A stretch of 64,000 bases of DNA from Oceanobacillus limi (GCF_900111445.1 NZ_FOHE01000001.1:62001-126000); one strand, 5' to 3'; numbered from the stretch's first letter, positions 34,425 to 43,377 are shown. Numbers and translations: made by a program. The notes: generated by a model not told the origin, from the letters alone.

Positions 34425-35036
34425 TTACTGATAGTCCTTCTCTGTGAATTTTTTAATAAAAGGCATAAACATATTAATCGTTACTCCGCTTAAAAATGTG
34501 ATGAGGAGTGTTCCGATGCCTATTGGTCCATTAAAGAAGAAGGCTAATATAACTAGCACGCCGAATAGCAATGCACGAGAAAAGATAACACTCAATCCAG
34601 TCAATTTGGTTATGGCGAGCATTGTACCATCAAATGGAACGGGGGCAAATTTTGCTTGAAGGTAGATTGCGATCCCAAATCCGTTCACAACCATGCCGAG
34701 AAAAAAGCAAGCCACTTGACTGACTAAAGATTCAGGGATAAGCCGACCATCGAGTATGAGCACCCAAAAGTCGATGCAAATGCCAATCATTAACGCTGTA
34801 AGTAAACCTAACAATTCGGGGCGGGATCGTAGTAGTATGGCATTTAGCAACAACATGAGTGCTCCAAGAATGACTTCCCAGCTTCCGATGGTGAGTCCGA
34901 TTGTTCGATGCAATCCGACGAGCAACGCATCAAATGGGGAGACTCCAAGCCTTGACTGGAGGGTAAGGACGATACCAAGGGTGAAAATCATAATACCAAA
35001 TGAATAAAGAAAAAATGTCTTTCGTGTTACCTTCAT
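34425..35036 (-). CDS. YczE/YyaS/YitT-family membrane protein
   Basis: 203 residues from ATG 35036, which has GGAGGG seven bases upstream; the longer frame from 35069 has none. Six hydrophobic segments. FTLGIVLTLQSRLGVSPFDA and FGIAIYLQAKFAPVPFDG form the internal repeat with the conserved SPFD/VPFD element. Members are integral membrane proteins, YczE being tied to surfactin/antibiotic production in B. subtilis. No transported substrate is known. Confidence 0.8.
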   Translation of the reverse strand: MKVTRKTFFLYSFGIMIFTLGIVLTLQSRLGVSPFDALLVGLHRTIGLTIGSWEVILGALMLLLNAILLRSRPELLGLLTALMIGICIDFWVLILDGRLIPESLVSQVACFFLGMVVNGFGIAIYLQAKFAPVPFDGTMLAITKLTGLSVIFSRALLFGVLVILAFFFNGPIGIGTLLITFLSGVTINMFMPFIKKFTEKDYQ

Positions 35037-35394
35037 CAATTTCCCTCCCAATCCGTGTTTATAGCCCACACGATTATTAGTGTAACTGGAATCTTCGTAA
35101 AAAGATAGTTGAAAACTCGTTATCTATTAGTCTGGGAATGGGGATTGGTTGGAAATAAAACTAACATGCTCAGGATAATGAAATGCATAATACCGAATGA
35201 ATAAGCAATAAGTTGTATTTCTTCAAAACGAATATTTATTGTAATAGTCTATCTATTCTGTGATAATATGATTAATAATATTCTTACGTTGGAGGTTTCG
35301 TAATGAGAAAATACATAACTACTACATAGCGGAGGCTGTGTAGCAAAATATAGCCTTTGCTCTCGCTAATAGAAAAATTATTAGGAGTGGTAAA
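35037..35394. other. Intergenic region with promoter
   Basis: 358 bp between divergent genes. The promoter at 35239 is described separately. An imperfect stem (AGCGGAGGCTG with TAGCCTTTGCTCTCGCT) lies near 35330-35370. No gene is seen. Confidence 0.45.
35239..35267 (+). promoter_or_regulatory. SigA-type promoter
   Basis: TTGTAA at 35239-35244, 17-bp spacer, GATAAT at 35262-35267. It would drive the CD3324-like gene with a leader of about 120 bases. Confidence 0.5.
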
Positions 35395-35675
35395 ATGAGC
35401 TATAAAAAAGTAACTGACTTATTACCAGAAGATTTATTAGAACTAATTCAAAAGTATGTAGAAGGTGAATGTATTTACATTCCAATAAAAAATGAAAATA
35501 AGAAAAAGTGGGGAACTAATACTGGAACGAAAAAAGTTATTAAAGATAGGGACGTAAATATATATATAAAGATTTTTTATCTGGCATAGATAAACGCACA
35601 TTATGTAAAAAGTATTATTTATCCCTGAAAAGCATTGAAAGAATTATACGGAAGGAAAAAAAGAGTTATATGTAA
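35395..35675 (+). pseudogene. CD3324-family protein interrupted in a TA dinucleotide run
   Basis: The first frame gives MSYKKVTDLLPEDLLELIQK, YVEGECIYIPIK and KKWGTNTGTKK, which match the CD3324 family. Near 35551-35563 the sequence is GTAAATATATATATAAAG; removing one TA joins the frame to YKDFLSGIDKRTLCKKYYLS and LKSIERIIRKEKKSYM, the usual HTH-like C-terminus. Total length is 3n+2, consistent with a two-base insertion. As read it is a 64-codon truncated protein. TA-run slippage could make this a phase-variable rather than dead gene. Confidence 0.75.
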
Positions 35676-35680
35676 TTTTT

Positions 35681-35718
35681 GAGCCAATGTGGATCACCGC
35701 ATTGGCTCAAACTTTTTT
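35681..35718 (+). terminator. Terminator
   Basis: GAGCCAATG at 35681-35689 pairs with CATTGGCTC at 35700-35708, followed by AAACTTTTTT. Confidence 0.8.
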
Positions 35719-35857
35719 ATGAATTAACCTTAAGGTATCTTTACCAACTGAAGAAGAAATATAATTAAGACACTCGGACTTATGCTAAATAGAGAAGTTA
35801 TGGAAATGACAAAGTTGAGCTTAACATTAGATTACAAATAAGAAAAAGGGTGGGATT

Positions 35858-36731
35858 ATGTCATCAGTAACATTTTTTAAAGATTATCGAGGTAATGATA
35901 AATTAAGAAAGAGCTTTAATGAACTGTCCAGTTTAGTGTTCGGCATTAATTTTGAAGAATGGTATCAAAAGAACTTTTGGAAACACCGTTACATTCCTTA
36001 TTCCTATGTGGAAGAAGATAGAGTAATTGCAAACGTTTCGGTAAATTTAGTGGATTTCATTATAAACAATGAGAAAAAAAGAGCTTTACAAATAGGAACA
36101 GTTATGACGCACCCTGATTATCGAAATAGAGGGCTTTCAGCAAGTTTAATGAATAAGATATTAGATGAATACGAAAACAAATATGATTTTATGTACTTGT
36201 TCGCAAATCAAAACGTACTGGACTTCTATCCTAAATTTGGATTTAAACCTGTTGATGAATATCAATATTCAATAGAGTATGTGGCGGGTCCAACAGATGG
36301 AAACGATGTATATAAATTAGCTGGTAATAACGTTGAAGATCTTAATTTTATTTATGATTTTGCATTGGATAGAGTTCCTGTATCGAAACGTTTTGGTACA
36401 GACAATACTCCAGAATTATTAATGTTTTATTGTATTTATCAATGCTATTTACTACCTTCCAGATGAAGAAGCAATTGTAATCTTTATTCAAGAGGATAAT
36501 CATATAGATATATTTGACATTGTAAGTAAAAGAGAGGTTAACATAAATAATATTCTCTCAACGATTTCTAATCAAAACACGAATAAAATAACATTTCATT
36601 ATACACCTGATTATCGAGGCATAGATATTAAAGGGAAAATCTTTGAGGGTGATGATGTGTTGTTTGTAAAAGCCAGTGGAACCAATGAATTCCCAGCACA
36701 TGTTAAACATCCAATCACATCCCAAGCATAA
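35858..36731 (+). pseudogene. GNAT N-acetyltransferase, frameshifted
   Basis: Frame one (to 36466) encodes GNAT features YIPYSYVEEDRVIANVSVN, the CoA loop HPDYRNRGLSASLMNKIL and VLDFYPKFGFKPVDEY. After about 36440 the reading shifts by one base to YYLPDEEAIVIFIQEDNHID and runs to a stop at 36731 (KHPITSQA). Length 3n+1 fits a single-base insertion in 36430-36460. Original length would be about 290 residues. GGGTGGG precedes the ATG. Confidence 0.8.
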
Positions 36732-36863
36732 TGATGTGTTTCTCCTCAGGGTTTTGTGGAATGCTTCTTAAGCGGTTGCGTTTTGATCGTTATTGATAGT
36801 AATACAAATTTTATAGATTGGTAAGCTGCGTAACATATTTTATTTGGTCTTTTTGTAAATAAA

Positions 36864-36888
36864 AAAGCGCTGCGAAATACAGCGCTAA
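36864..36888 (-). terminator. Terminator of the betaine-type binding protein gene
   Basis: AGCGCTG at 36866-36872 pairs with CAGCGCT at 36880-36886; the minus-strand continuation is TTTTTTA. It lies 160 bp past the stop of the gene at 37047. Confidence 0.65.
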
Positions 36889-36971
36889 TTATAATCTATT
36901 TAGTTAGGGGGAGGTAACGGAACTCGTTACCGAGGATTGGACTGGTTTTTAAACTAGAACGAATTTGCGAT

Positions 36972-37045
36972 TGGGACAGTAATCCTGTCCCTGTGTCCCC
37001 CGAGCGACATTCCTATTGGGACAACAAACCTGTCCCCCTGTCCCG
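36972..37045. repeat. Two adjacent REP-like half elements
   Basis: GGGACAGTAATCCTGTCCC at 36973 and GGGACAACAAACCTGTCCCC at 37018, the latter ending one base before the TAG stop (minus strand) of the binding protein gene. A 50-bp flank to the left is repeated at 37980. Confidence 0.8.
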
Positions 37046-37046
37046 G

Positions 37047-37937
37047 CTATTCGCCGATCATTTGATCTACTTTGTCACGGTTGTTTTCGATCCATTCTGC
37101 TGCTAAGTCTTCGAATTCTGTTCCGTTTTCTTCATTTTTGCGTATCATTTCTTCAATTTCTGCGATGGAAATGCTCCAGTTTGAGAGAATGTCATATGCT
37201 TCCGGGTGTTCTTCTTCAATTCCTTTGTATGATAAAACATAAACATTATCTGCTTGGAAGTATTCTTCTTGACCTTCTAGGAATTTCAAATCATTACGTG
37301 CGAAAACAGAGTGTGGTCTCCAAGCTGTGAATACGACCGGTTCTTCTTTATCAATTTTTTCTTGGGCAACGGAAATCATAGCACCTTCACTGGAAGGCTT
37401 CAGTTCAAACCCTTGTTCATCAAAGTTCTCCCCTTCGAATAATTCTTGGGAAAGTTCTACAATACCTGCACCTTCTGAAATTGTTACGATTTCTTCACCA
37501 TATTTCTCAGCATTAGCTTTTAATTCTTCAATGGAGTTCTCTTCTACATACGATGGTACAACCCAACCAAGTTGTGCGTTCTCATAGCTTGTTGCGACTT
37601 TTACTAAATCATCCTGGAATTCTTCCCATCTAGCTGCTTCGGTATATGGCAACCACGCATCCATAAAGAAATCAATTTCTTTATTCTTCATACCATCCCA
37701 AATTATCGGCTGGGATACGTGTTCAACTTTTATATCATATCCTTGTTCTTCTAAGATTTGCTTTGCGATTTGTGTTGGTGGTGCTGTGCTTGTCCATGGT
37801 GTTTGTCCAAATACCAAGGTTCCTTTTTCTTCGGTTGCTTGCTCATTATTCGTTGCATCGTTCGGTTCTTCACCATTCCCGCAAGCGGCAAGTGCTAATA
37901 GTACAAATATAGTAAATAATAATAATAGCTTCTTCAT
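37047..37937 (-). CDS. Glycine-betaine-type ABC transporter substrate-binding lipoprotein (orphan)
   Basis: 296 residues. Signal and lipobox LLALAAC. The OpuAC-type fold is shown by TPWTSTAPPTQIAKQILEEQ, GMKNKEIDFFMDAWLP and VFTAWRPHSVFARNDLKFL. Trp residues in TPWTST and TAWRPH are candidates for the aromatic cage that binds quaternary ammonium groups. No permease or ATPase gene is adjacent, so it must use a partner encoded elsewhere. It follows a cysteine hydrolase and a GbsR-type regulator on the same strand. Direct repeats lie on both sides. Confidence 0.9.
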   Translation of the reverse strand: MKKLLLLFTIFVLLALAACGNGEEPNDATNNEQATEEKGTLVFGQTPWTSTAPPTQIAKQILEEQGYDIKVEHVSQPIIWDGMKNKEIDFFMDAWLPYTEAARWEEFQDDLVKVATSYENAQLGWVVPSYVEENSIEELKANAEKYGEEIVTISEGAGIVELSQELFEGENFDEQGFELKPSSEGAMISVAQEKIDKEEPVVFTAWRPHSVFARNDLKFLEGQEEYFQADNVYVLSYKGIEEEHPEAYDILSNWSISIAEIEEMIRKNEENGTEFEDLAAEWIENNRDKVDQMIGE

Positions 37938-37979
37938 GTTTCGTCTCCTTTGATGTTTTATTTTTCTTATGAACTGGCA

Positions 37980-38053
37980 TTACCGAGGACTGGTCTGGTT
38001 TTTAAAATTAGAACTTAATTCCGATTGGGACAATAAACCTGTCCCCCTGTCCC
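37980..38053. repeat. Direct repeat plus REP-like half element
   Basis: TTACCGAGGACTGGTCTGGT and the following 35 bp match the sequence from 36929 (TTACCGAGGATTGGACTGGT) with few changes, then GGGACAATAAACCTGTCCCC at 38027. The two copies bracket the binding-protein gene in the same orientation. Confidence 0.75.
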
Positions 38054-38077
38054 GGCTACCGATGAAAATCCTCCGAT

Positions 38078-38737
38078 TTAAAGCTTCAATTTATTGTAAA
38101 CCTCACGCATCGTTTCTGGAGTGTATTGAAAGCTATCTACTTGATCAGACTCCCATACATTGTAGTTTTCTCCACTAATACGGTTGAGGATGTTTGTTGT
38201 GTCATAGACTTTAAGATTATAAACCCAGTTGGCCATCATCATCAGTGCAGCCATGTGGGATCCTTCATTAGAAGCTGAGCAAATGTCTTTGACCAAATGG
38301 ATATTGTAATCTCTAAAATAGGCATCGAATACAGAGGTTAATAGACAACCATCTGTAACAACTCCACCAATGACAACATCCGTAATATTCATGCTTCTAA
38401 GTGTTAAGTCAAGACTTGTTGCATGAAAAGCACTCCACCGGAATTTATCAATGACAATGTCATCATCTTGTGGTTTGATTTCGTCAAAAATCTCAATGCT
38501 TTCGTTCCCTGCGTTGTAAAAGTACGGGGTACCATCATCGTTTAGGGGTTCACCTACAGAAAGACCAACCCGATCTGTACGATTAATTTGACGGGTATAA
38601 ATAATGGGGATGTTTTGTTCCCGGAACCCATTGATAAGCTTTTTTGAATTCGTGATTACTTGTTCCATCTGCTCAAGTCCAAAATTGCTTTCCTTTTGAA
38701 GATCGATGAGCACCAATGCTGTGTTTTGCTTCTTCAT
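38078..38737 (-). CDS. Isochorismatase-fold cysteine hydrolase
   Basis: 219 residues from ATG 38737, behind AAGGAG; the upstream part of the frame is the end of the regulator gene. Catalytic triad: Asp in LVLIDLQ, Lys in VIDKFRWSAF, Cys in VVTDGCLLTSVFDAY. The family contains nicotinamidases, N-carbamoylsarcosine amidases and similar amide hydrolases; the substrate here is unknown. The gene begins one base after the regulator stop, so the two are coupled. The context (betaine-type binder, GbsR regulator) suggests a quaternary or methylated amine compound. Confidence 0.87.
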   Translation of the reverse strand: MKKQNTALVLIDLQKESNFGLEQMEQVITNSKKLINGFREQNIPIIYTRQINRTDRVGLSVGEPLNDDGTPYFYNAGNESIEIFDEIKPQDDDIVIDKFRWSAFHATSLDLTLRSMNITDVVIGGVVTDGCLLTSVFDAYFRDYNIHLVKDICSASNEGSHMAALMMMANWVYNLKVYDTTNILNRISGENYNVWESDQVDSFQYTPETMREVYNKLKL

Positions 38738-38738
38738 G

Positions 38739-39287
38739 TTATTTCTCCTTATCTTCAGTTGTTTTTGGCAGATACTTAAATACTTCACCAGACTCCATCG
38801 CATTTGCTAGTCGCATGGTCCAATCAAAATAGTTGTAGGAGTCACGGATGAGCGCAAGATCTTGTTGTGCTTTTTCTTTAATCTGTTGATCAGAAGTTTG
38901 ACTAGCGATTTCTTCTAAGCGGGGCTCTACCTGTTCGGTTGCTTTCATGATTAAATTTCGCTCTTGGCGAATATTTTTAATGAAAAATGTAATGAAATTC
39001 CGCAAGAAATCTTTTTCTGCAATGTAATGATCTTTTCTTTCTCCTTTTTTCCAAACCTTTGTGACCATCTCGGTTTCTAGTAGTTCACGCAAACCATTAC
39101 TCACACTGGCCTTACTCATTGCTACTTGATCCTTAATTTCATCAAGCGTCAATGGTTCTGTTGCAAAATAAAGGACGCCGTAAATGCGACCGACAGATTG
39201 TGTCACACCATAGATAACCATGGATTGTGCGATTGCACTGATCATCATATCTCTCGACTGCTCAATAGATTCCATCTCATTGGACAA
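38739..39287 (-). CDS. GbsR/MarR-type transcriptional regulator
   Basis: About 182 residues. MMISAIAQSMVIYGVTQSVG and IYGVLYFATEPLTLDEIKDQ with the winged-helix MSKASVSNGLRELLETEMVTK are characteristic of the GbsR/OpcR group, repressors that sense choline or glycine betaine. TTG at 39287 follows AAAGAGG at nine bases; the TTG at 39296 is too close. A strong palindrome lies just upstream. It is the first gene of the minus-strand cluster and probably autorepresses. Confidence 0.85.
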   Translation of the reverse strand: MSNEMESIEQSRDMMISAIAQSMVIYGVTQSVGRIYGVLYFATEPLTLDEIKDQVAMSKASVSNGLRELLETEMVTKVWKKGERKDHYIAEKDFLRNFITFFIKNIRQERNLIMKATEQVEPRLEEIASQTSDQQIKEKAQQDLALIRDSYNYFDWTMRLANAMESGEVFKYLPKTTEDKEK

Positions 39288-39315
39288 TAGTATCAACCTC
39301 TTTAATTTGTTTAAT

Positions 39316-39343
39316 ATGTTTAAGTTATATTAAACATATTATA
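39316..39343 (-). promoter_or_regulatory. Palindromic operator over the regulator promoter
   Basis: ATGTTTAA at 39316-39323 and TTAAACAT at 39330-39337 form a perfect 8-bp inverted repeat with a six-base spacer. Directly beside it, on the minus strand, is TATAAT (39338-39343), and TTGCAA lies a further 15 bp upstream. A protein bound to the palindrome would block the start of transcription. Confidence 0.6.
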
Positions 39344-39598
39344 TCATTTGTATAAAAATTGCAAGTGTTTTTTGGTATGGAGGGTGGTTTGATGCGTGGG
39401 AAGGCGATAGGGAGTTTGGGGGAAGAATGAGGATATTGTGGTTTTGATAGTGGATCCTAGTTTACGTTAAAAGGAGATAAGCTAGGTGAAATACTCGTGA
39501 AAAGGGGGTGGCTTAGGAGTGGAGAATGAGGATCCATACACAAAGAGAAGAGGATCCTTTTTGATTAAAGGGAGCGGAGGGTGTGGGATCGCATGTAA
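39344..39598. other. Intergenic region with GAATGAGGATCC fragments
   Basis: Contains fragments (GAATGAGGATATTG near 39426, GAATGAGGATCCATAC near 39525) that resemble the arms of the 194-bp repeat unit downstream of qoxD. No gene is recognised. Confidence 0.45.
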
Positions 39599-40438
39599 TT
39601 ACGATCGCAACAATGGAAGTGTACAGCAACGGAAAGAACCACCTGATTTAACTATCTCTGAAATATCTACTTCGACCACGTCAAACCCTTTTTCACGCAT
39701 TTGTTGGTTAGTGTTTTGGTTCATTGGCAAGCTAATCACTTTTTGATTGCCAATACTAAGTACATTTGTTGCTAAAGCATGTTGCTCTTCATAGGAAACT
39801 TCAATCAGTTCATAACGCGATGCAAAAAACTGCATGTCTTCTTTTGTGAGGGCGTCTGGATAAACGATGGCAACTTCTGGTGATAAAACATTAAAGACAC
39901 AATCGAGATGTAAAAACTTATCTTTAAAGGGAATGGCTTTCACTTCATAGTCTCCCATTAAACCATTGATATGATCAATGGCCGCTTGGTTTGTTCGATT
40001 ACTAAGCCCAATATAGATGGTGTCCCGGTCGATCAGGACATCGCCGCCCTCAATTTTATCTCCGATTAAGTTATAATAAGAAATTCCTTCCTTCTCGAGC
40101 CAGAACTTTAGAATATTTTCTTCTCCCCTTCGTACATCATGGGCCATCTCAGATATGAAAAGCGTTTGCCCGAGAGTAAATCCAATGTCGCGTGTATAAG
40201 CTTGTTCCGTGAATTCCTTATGATGGGGAAGCAGGACCGTTTCAATCCCATGATTGTTCAACGTTTGAACAAATTCACGGTGCTGCTTTACGGCTAGTTC
40301 AACATGACCCTTGACATCGTAGAACTGATTGTTGGGATCATGTAATACTTGTCGGGTAGTCATGAACTGGGGTTCACACATGATCACGCGCTTCAATTCA
40401 TCGTACTCACTATTACAGTAGATTTTTGGTTGCTGCAT
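39599..40438 (-). CDS. Dimethylarginine dimethylaminohydrolase / amidinotransferase-family protein
   Basis: 279 residues of the guanidino-group-modifying superfamily, similar to YkgA-type proteins. Conserved parts: RVIMCEPQFM, YTRDIGFTLGQTLFIS, GDKIEGGDVLID (substrate Glu/Asp), FLHLDCVFNVLSPEVA (catalytic His) and the C-terminal GGSFRCCTLPL (catalytic Cys). These enzymes cleave or transfer the guanidino group of arginine-like compounds. ATG after AGGAGGAAGTACC. It is upstream of the regulator gene on the same strand, separated by about 300 bp. Confidence 0.85.
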   Translation of the reverse strand: MQQPKIYCNSEYDELKRVIMCEPQFMTTRQVLHDPNNQFYDVKGHVELAVKQHREFVQTLNNHGIETVLLPHHKEFTEQAYTRDIGFTLGQTLFISEMAHDVRRGEENILKFWLEKEGISYYNLIGDKIEGGDVLIDRDTIYIGLSNRTNQAAIDHINGLMGDYEVKAIPFKDKFLHLDCVFNVLSPEVAIVYPDALTKEDMQFFASRYELIEVSYEEQHALATNVLSIGNQKVISLPMNQNTNQQMREKGFDVVEVDISEIVKSGGSFRCCTLPLLRS

Positions 40439-40539
40439 GGTACTTCCTCCTGGATATTCGTTCTATAGTAATGAAGGGAAAATTTGCTCCTTTAGAAAGT
40501 TTGGTAGCCTCCAAGTACATGCTTGAAGGCTACGACTAC

Positions 40540-40848
40540 TTAAAATTCAGGTAAATTGTCTAAGTTATTCTCCTTGATTCCATCTGGTTCACTGCGGATA
40601 ATATCTCGTCCGTATTTATGGAATACATCGATATGTGCAATGTTACCTGCCTTTGCTTCATCCAATGCCGTTACATAATCCAGTTCTCTTCCAGAGTTCG
40701 TTTTGAAGGCAATGATATCCCCATCATCATTTTTCCGTACCGCGACAATTTCTTCCTTACTTGAGGTGTCTCCTTGGGTGGAATCTGCTTGAATGTCCGT
40801 TTGGTTTCGATAGTCATTGTAGATTTGTTGAAAGTCTTTTTCAGGCAT
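40540..40848 (-). CDS. DUF3892 domain protein
   Basis: 102 residues. The domain is EIVAVRKNDDGDIIAFKTNS followed by GRELDYVTALDEAKAGNIAH, IDVFHKYGRDIIRSEPDG, as in DUF3892. The N-terminal 30 residues are polar and variable. AAGGAGGT precedes the ATG. The function is unknown. Confidence 0.8.
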   Translation of the reverse strand: MPEKDFQQIYNDYRNQTDIQADSTQGDTSSKEEIVAVRKNDDGDIIAFKTNSGRELDYVTALDEAKAGNIAHIDVFHKYGRDIIRSEPDGIKENNLDNLPEF

Positions 40849-40982
40849 ATCTGATACCTCCTTAGAACGCTAATAACTCACTCTTAGATTGCTCCAGATA
40901 AAGTTGTTTTACTCATTCTAGGCTGGAGATTTTGTATTGTTTTTTCTCCTAACAGCATGAGATAATGAGGGACAGTATTGGC

Positions 40983-41041
40983 GGGACGGGGGGACAGGTT
41001 TGTTGTCCCAACCAGGGACAACAAACCTGTCCCTCTGTCCC
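40983..41041. repeat. Complete REP-like palindrome (reference copy)
   Basis: Left arm GGGACGGGGGGACAGGTTTG-TTGTCCC, five-base loop AACCA, right arm GGGACAACAAACCTGTCCCT-CTGTCCC. The arms are nearly perfect inverted complements, giving a 27-bp stem of one-hairpin length; each arm's core is itself partly palindromic. The family is found at least fifteen times in this window. It ends 20 bp before the EamA start codon. Confidence 0.9.
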
Positions 41042-41060
41042 AAAATAGGGGGAGCGTTAG

Positions 41061-41948
41061 ATGAGGGCAAAGGCTACATTTATTTTGGTTATGCTTATTT
41101 TTGGTAGTATTGGATTATTTGTAAAGAATATTGATCTTTCATCAAGTGAGATTGCGCTATTTCGAGGGGCGATTGGTAGTGTGTTTTTGATTGGCGCAAG
41201 CTTTTTTGTGAAACAGAAATTCAATTTGAAAACAACAAAGCGAAATATCGTAATGCTTATTTTATCTGGAACGGCATTAGGATTTAATTGGATCTTTTTA
41301 TTTGAAGCGTATCAATATACGACTATTTCCAACGCGACATTGAGCTATTATTTTGCTCCTGTGTTTGTCATGGTTTTGGCACCATTTTTATTGAAGGAAA
41401 CCTGGACGTGGAAAAAGGGACTTAGCATCGTGATCGCGTTGATTGGACTGTTTTTGGTCGTTCAACCAGACACAGGAGCTTCCAGTATCGCCTTTAATCA
41501 CCCTGTTGGAATATCCTATGGCTTGTTAGCTGCAGCATTTTACGCCGGTGTGATTTTAATAAACAAGTTTATCAAGGGATTATCCGATTTTGAAACGACG
41601 GTTATGCAGCTATCGATTGCTTCGATTGTCCTGCTTCCTTATGTAGGAATAACAGAGAATATGAACTACGCTGGGTTAGGGATGCAGTCGCTCGTATTAA
41701 TCGTGATTTTAGGAATTATCCATACAGGAGTTGCCTACTTAATGTACTTTTCTGCAATGAAAAAGTTAAAGGGGCAAACGATTGGCGTGTTTAGCTATAT
41801 TGATCCCATTTCCGCTGTGATCATGGCAGCAATTATTTTGCAGGAAAGCATGAGTGTGCTGCAAATTATCGGTGGTATTTGCATCTTAGGATCAACCTTG
41901 TTAAGTGAAGTTATGGGGAAGAAGGATGAAGATAAAGTGGTTGCCTAA
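41061..41948 (+). CDS. EamA/DMT-family transporter
   Basis: 295 residues with ten membrane segments in two EamA halves. ATFILVMLIFGSIGLFVKNI, then SNATLSYYFAPVFVMVLAP and the second-half counterpart GVAYLMYFSAMKKLKGQTIG and SYIDPISAVIMAAIILQES. Family members export metabolites such as amino acids or import/export nucleosides; the substrate is not predictable. GGGGGAGCG precedes ATG. Confidence 0.9.
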   Translation: MRAKATFILVMLIFGSIGLFVKNIDLSSSEIALFRGAIGSVFLIGASFFVKQKFNLKTTKRNIVMLILSGTALGFNWIFLFEAYQYTTISNATLSYYFAPVFVMVLAPFLLKETWTWKKGLSIVIALIGLFLVVQPDTGASSIAFNHPVGISYGLLAAAFYAGVILINKFIKGLSDFETTVMQLSIASIVLLPYVGITENMNYAGLGMQSLVLIVILGIIHTGVAYLMYFSAMKKLKGQTIGVFSYIDPISAVIMAAIILQESMSVLQIIGGICILGSTLLSEVMGKKDEDKVVA

Positions 41949-42024
41949 GCGAAATGAACTGAGAGAGGGGGTCAGAGTAGATTCGCGGAATATAATGAAC
42001 TGTGAGAAGTTTGGCGATCTACTC

Positions 42025-42037
42025 GGTGCCTGGCACC
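42025..42037. repeat. GGTGCCTGGCACC palindrome
   Basis: A 13-bp palindrome in the 203-bp gap between the transporter and the SEC-C gene. The motif is a REP-like core seen in many Firmicutes; only one copy is present here. Confidence 0.6.
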
Positions 42038-42151
42038 AACCACCAGTAAATTTACCAATAGTTGGCTTTCATTAAAGGGATTCTAATCGTTTCCCTCCAC
42101 TTGCTGATTCTTGTATACTAATATACGCAATTGAAAGTAGGAGTGTAGAAC

Positions 42152-43324
42152 ATGTATAAAGAATTAGAAGAAAGTATGATCAAAGCCGTAACAGAAAAGA
42201 AAGAGAAGTTGGAACAGCAGGAAAAACACAATAAGAAATATTGGAGTACCATACATGTTCCGATTACATTAGATGAAGGGTTACGTAAATATACAAAGGC
42301 TGAGCTCGATGCGATAAGAAAAAGGCTACATATAAAAAACGCTAGTGGTTTAAAAAAAGCTGAATTAATAGCTTTGCTACAAGAAAAGATACCTGAACAA
42401 GTGGAGGAGCTTTCCGGTACGTGGGATGAAGAACGTTTTAACTTGCTTAAAGAAATGGCCAATCAAGCAGGGGTTATGGAAGCTCCAGCCTTAACGGTTG
42501 ATCAAGTGAATTACTTGCGCGAAACAGGAATCATTTTTACTGGTATTATAGAAGATAAACGGATTCTAGCAATCCCTGAGGAAGTAATAGAGCCAATCAA
42601 ATCATTAACTCATAATGTAAACATACGATCGAAAATTCAACGGAATACGAATTGGGTCAAACTAACAAACGGTCTATTATACTATTATGGAACACTAGAG
42701 TTGGACCAGATTGTTCATCTATTAGAAACGTACACAACGGAACCGATAGATCCTTCCGCGTATGTTTCCGTTATACAAGATGCAAATATGTACCAAAATA
42801 GAATTTTCACCGACGAAGAAGGATACGCTCATCATCGCGTGCATGATACGAAGCAAGTGAAACAACAACAGCAAACGAGAACGGATATTTCCTATTACAA
42901 CTTTACAAAAGAACAGCTTCTGCAAGCAGGGGAGCCTGGATTTGTGGAACGGAATGAAAGTTATATTCAATTCGTTCATTTCCTTACAAATACGTATGAC
43001 ATCACAAGCGAGGAAGCCAACTCTATCGTTGAAGAATGCGTTTATGCCACCAAGCAAGGCGTTAGTGCAAACAACGTGTTGCAGTATGTAGCTAGTCAAG
43101 TCAACGTTGGAGGACTGGATGCTGTCCAGGCGATCATGGATCATGTCGTTTATTTAATGAATAATACGAGAAAATGGGAACTAAAAGGCTATACTTCAAC
43201 AGAATTATGGACAGAGGAAAAACAATTAACCCCGAAAACAAAGAACCTAACGAAAAAAATCGGTCGAAATGATCCGTGCCCATGCGGAAGTGGTAAGAAG
43301 TATAAAAAATGCTGCGGTAGGTAG
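42152..43324 (+). CDS. SEC-C metal-binding motif protein with SAP-like N-terminal region
   Basis: 390 residues. Residues about 43-75 ([20 protein letters not shown] ... [13 protein letters not shown]) resemble a SAP/Rho-N nucleic-acid-binding helix pair. The C-terminus has the SEC-C zinc motif [18 protein letters not shown], as at the end of SecA. The middle portion is not recognised. GTAGGAGTG precedes the ATG. It lies directly before the long repeat array and a SWIM/SNF2 helicase gene; a shared role in nucleic-acid handling is possible but not shown. Confidence 0.82.
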   Translation: MYKELEESMIKAVTEKKEKLEQQEKHNKKYWSTIHVPITLDEGLRKYTKAELDAIRKRLHIKNASGLKKAELIALLQEKIPEQVEELSGTWDEERFNLLKEMANQAGVMEAPALTVDQVNYLRETGIIFTGIIEDKRILAIPEEVIEPIKSLTHNVNIRSKIQRNTNWVKLTNGLLYYYGTLELDQIVHLLETYTTEPIDPSAYVSVIQDANMYQNRIFTDEEGYAHHRVHDTKQVKQQQQTRTDISYYNFTKEQLLQAGEPGFVERNESYIQFVHFLTNTYDITSEEANSIVEECVYATKQGVSANNVLQYVASQVNVGGLDAVQAIMDHVVYLMNNTRKWELKGYTSTELWTEEKQLTPKTKNLTKKIGRNDPCPCGSGKKYKKCCGR

Positions 43325-43377
43325 TTAGTGGTGGGGTGAAAGGTGATTGTTTGGAGAGGTGTATGGGATTTATTGAA

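Noticed and set aside
36929-38053. Direct repeats around the binding protein as attachment sites of a mobile island
   Set aside because: No integrase or mobility gene lies within, and the same GGGACA elements occur all over the window; kept only as a repeat finding.
39519-39746. 75-codon plus-strand ORF
   Set aside because: Overlaps the end of the DDAH-like gene in antisense; no support.
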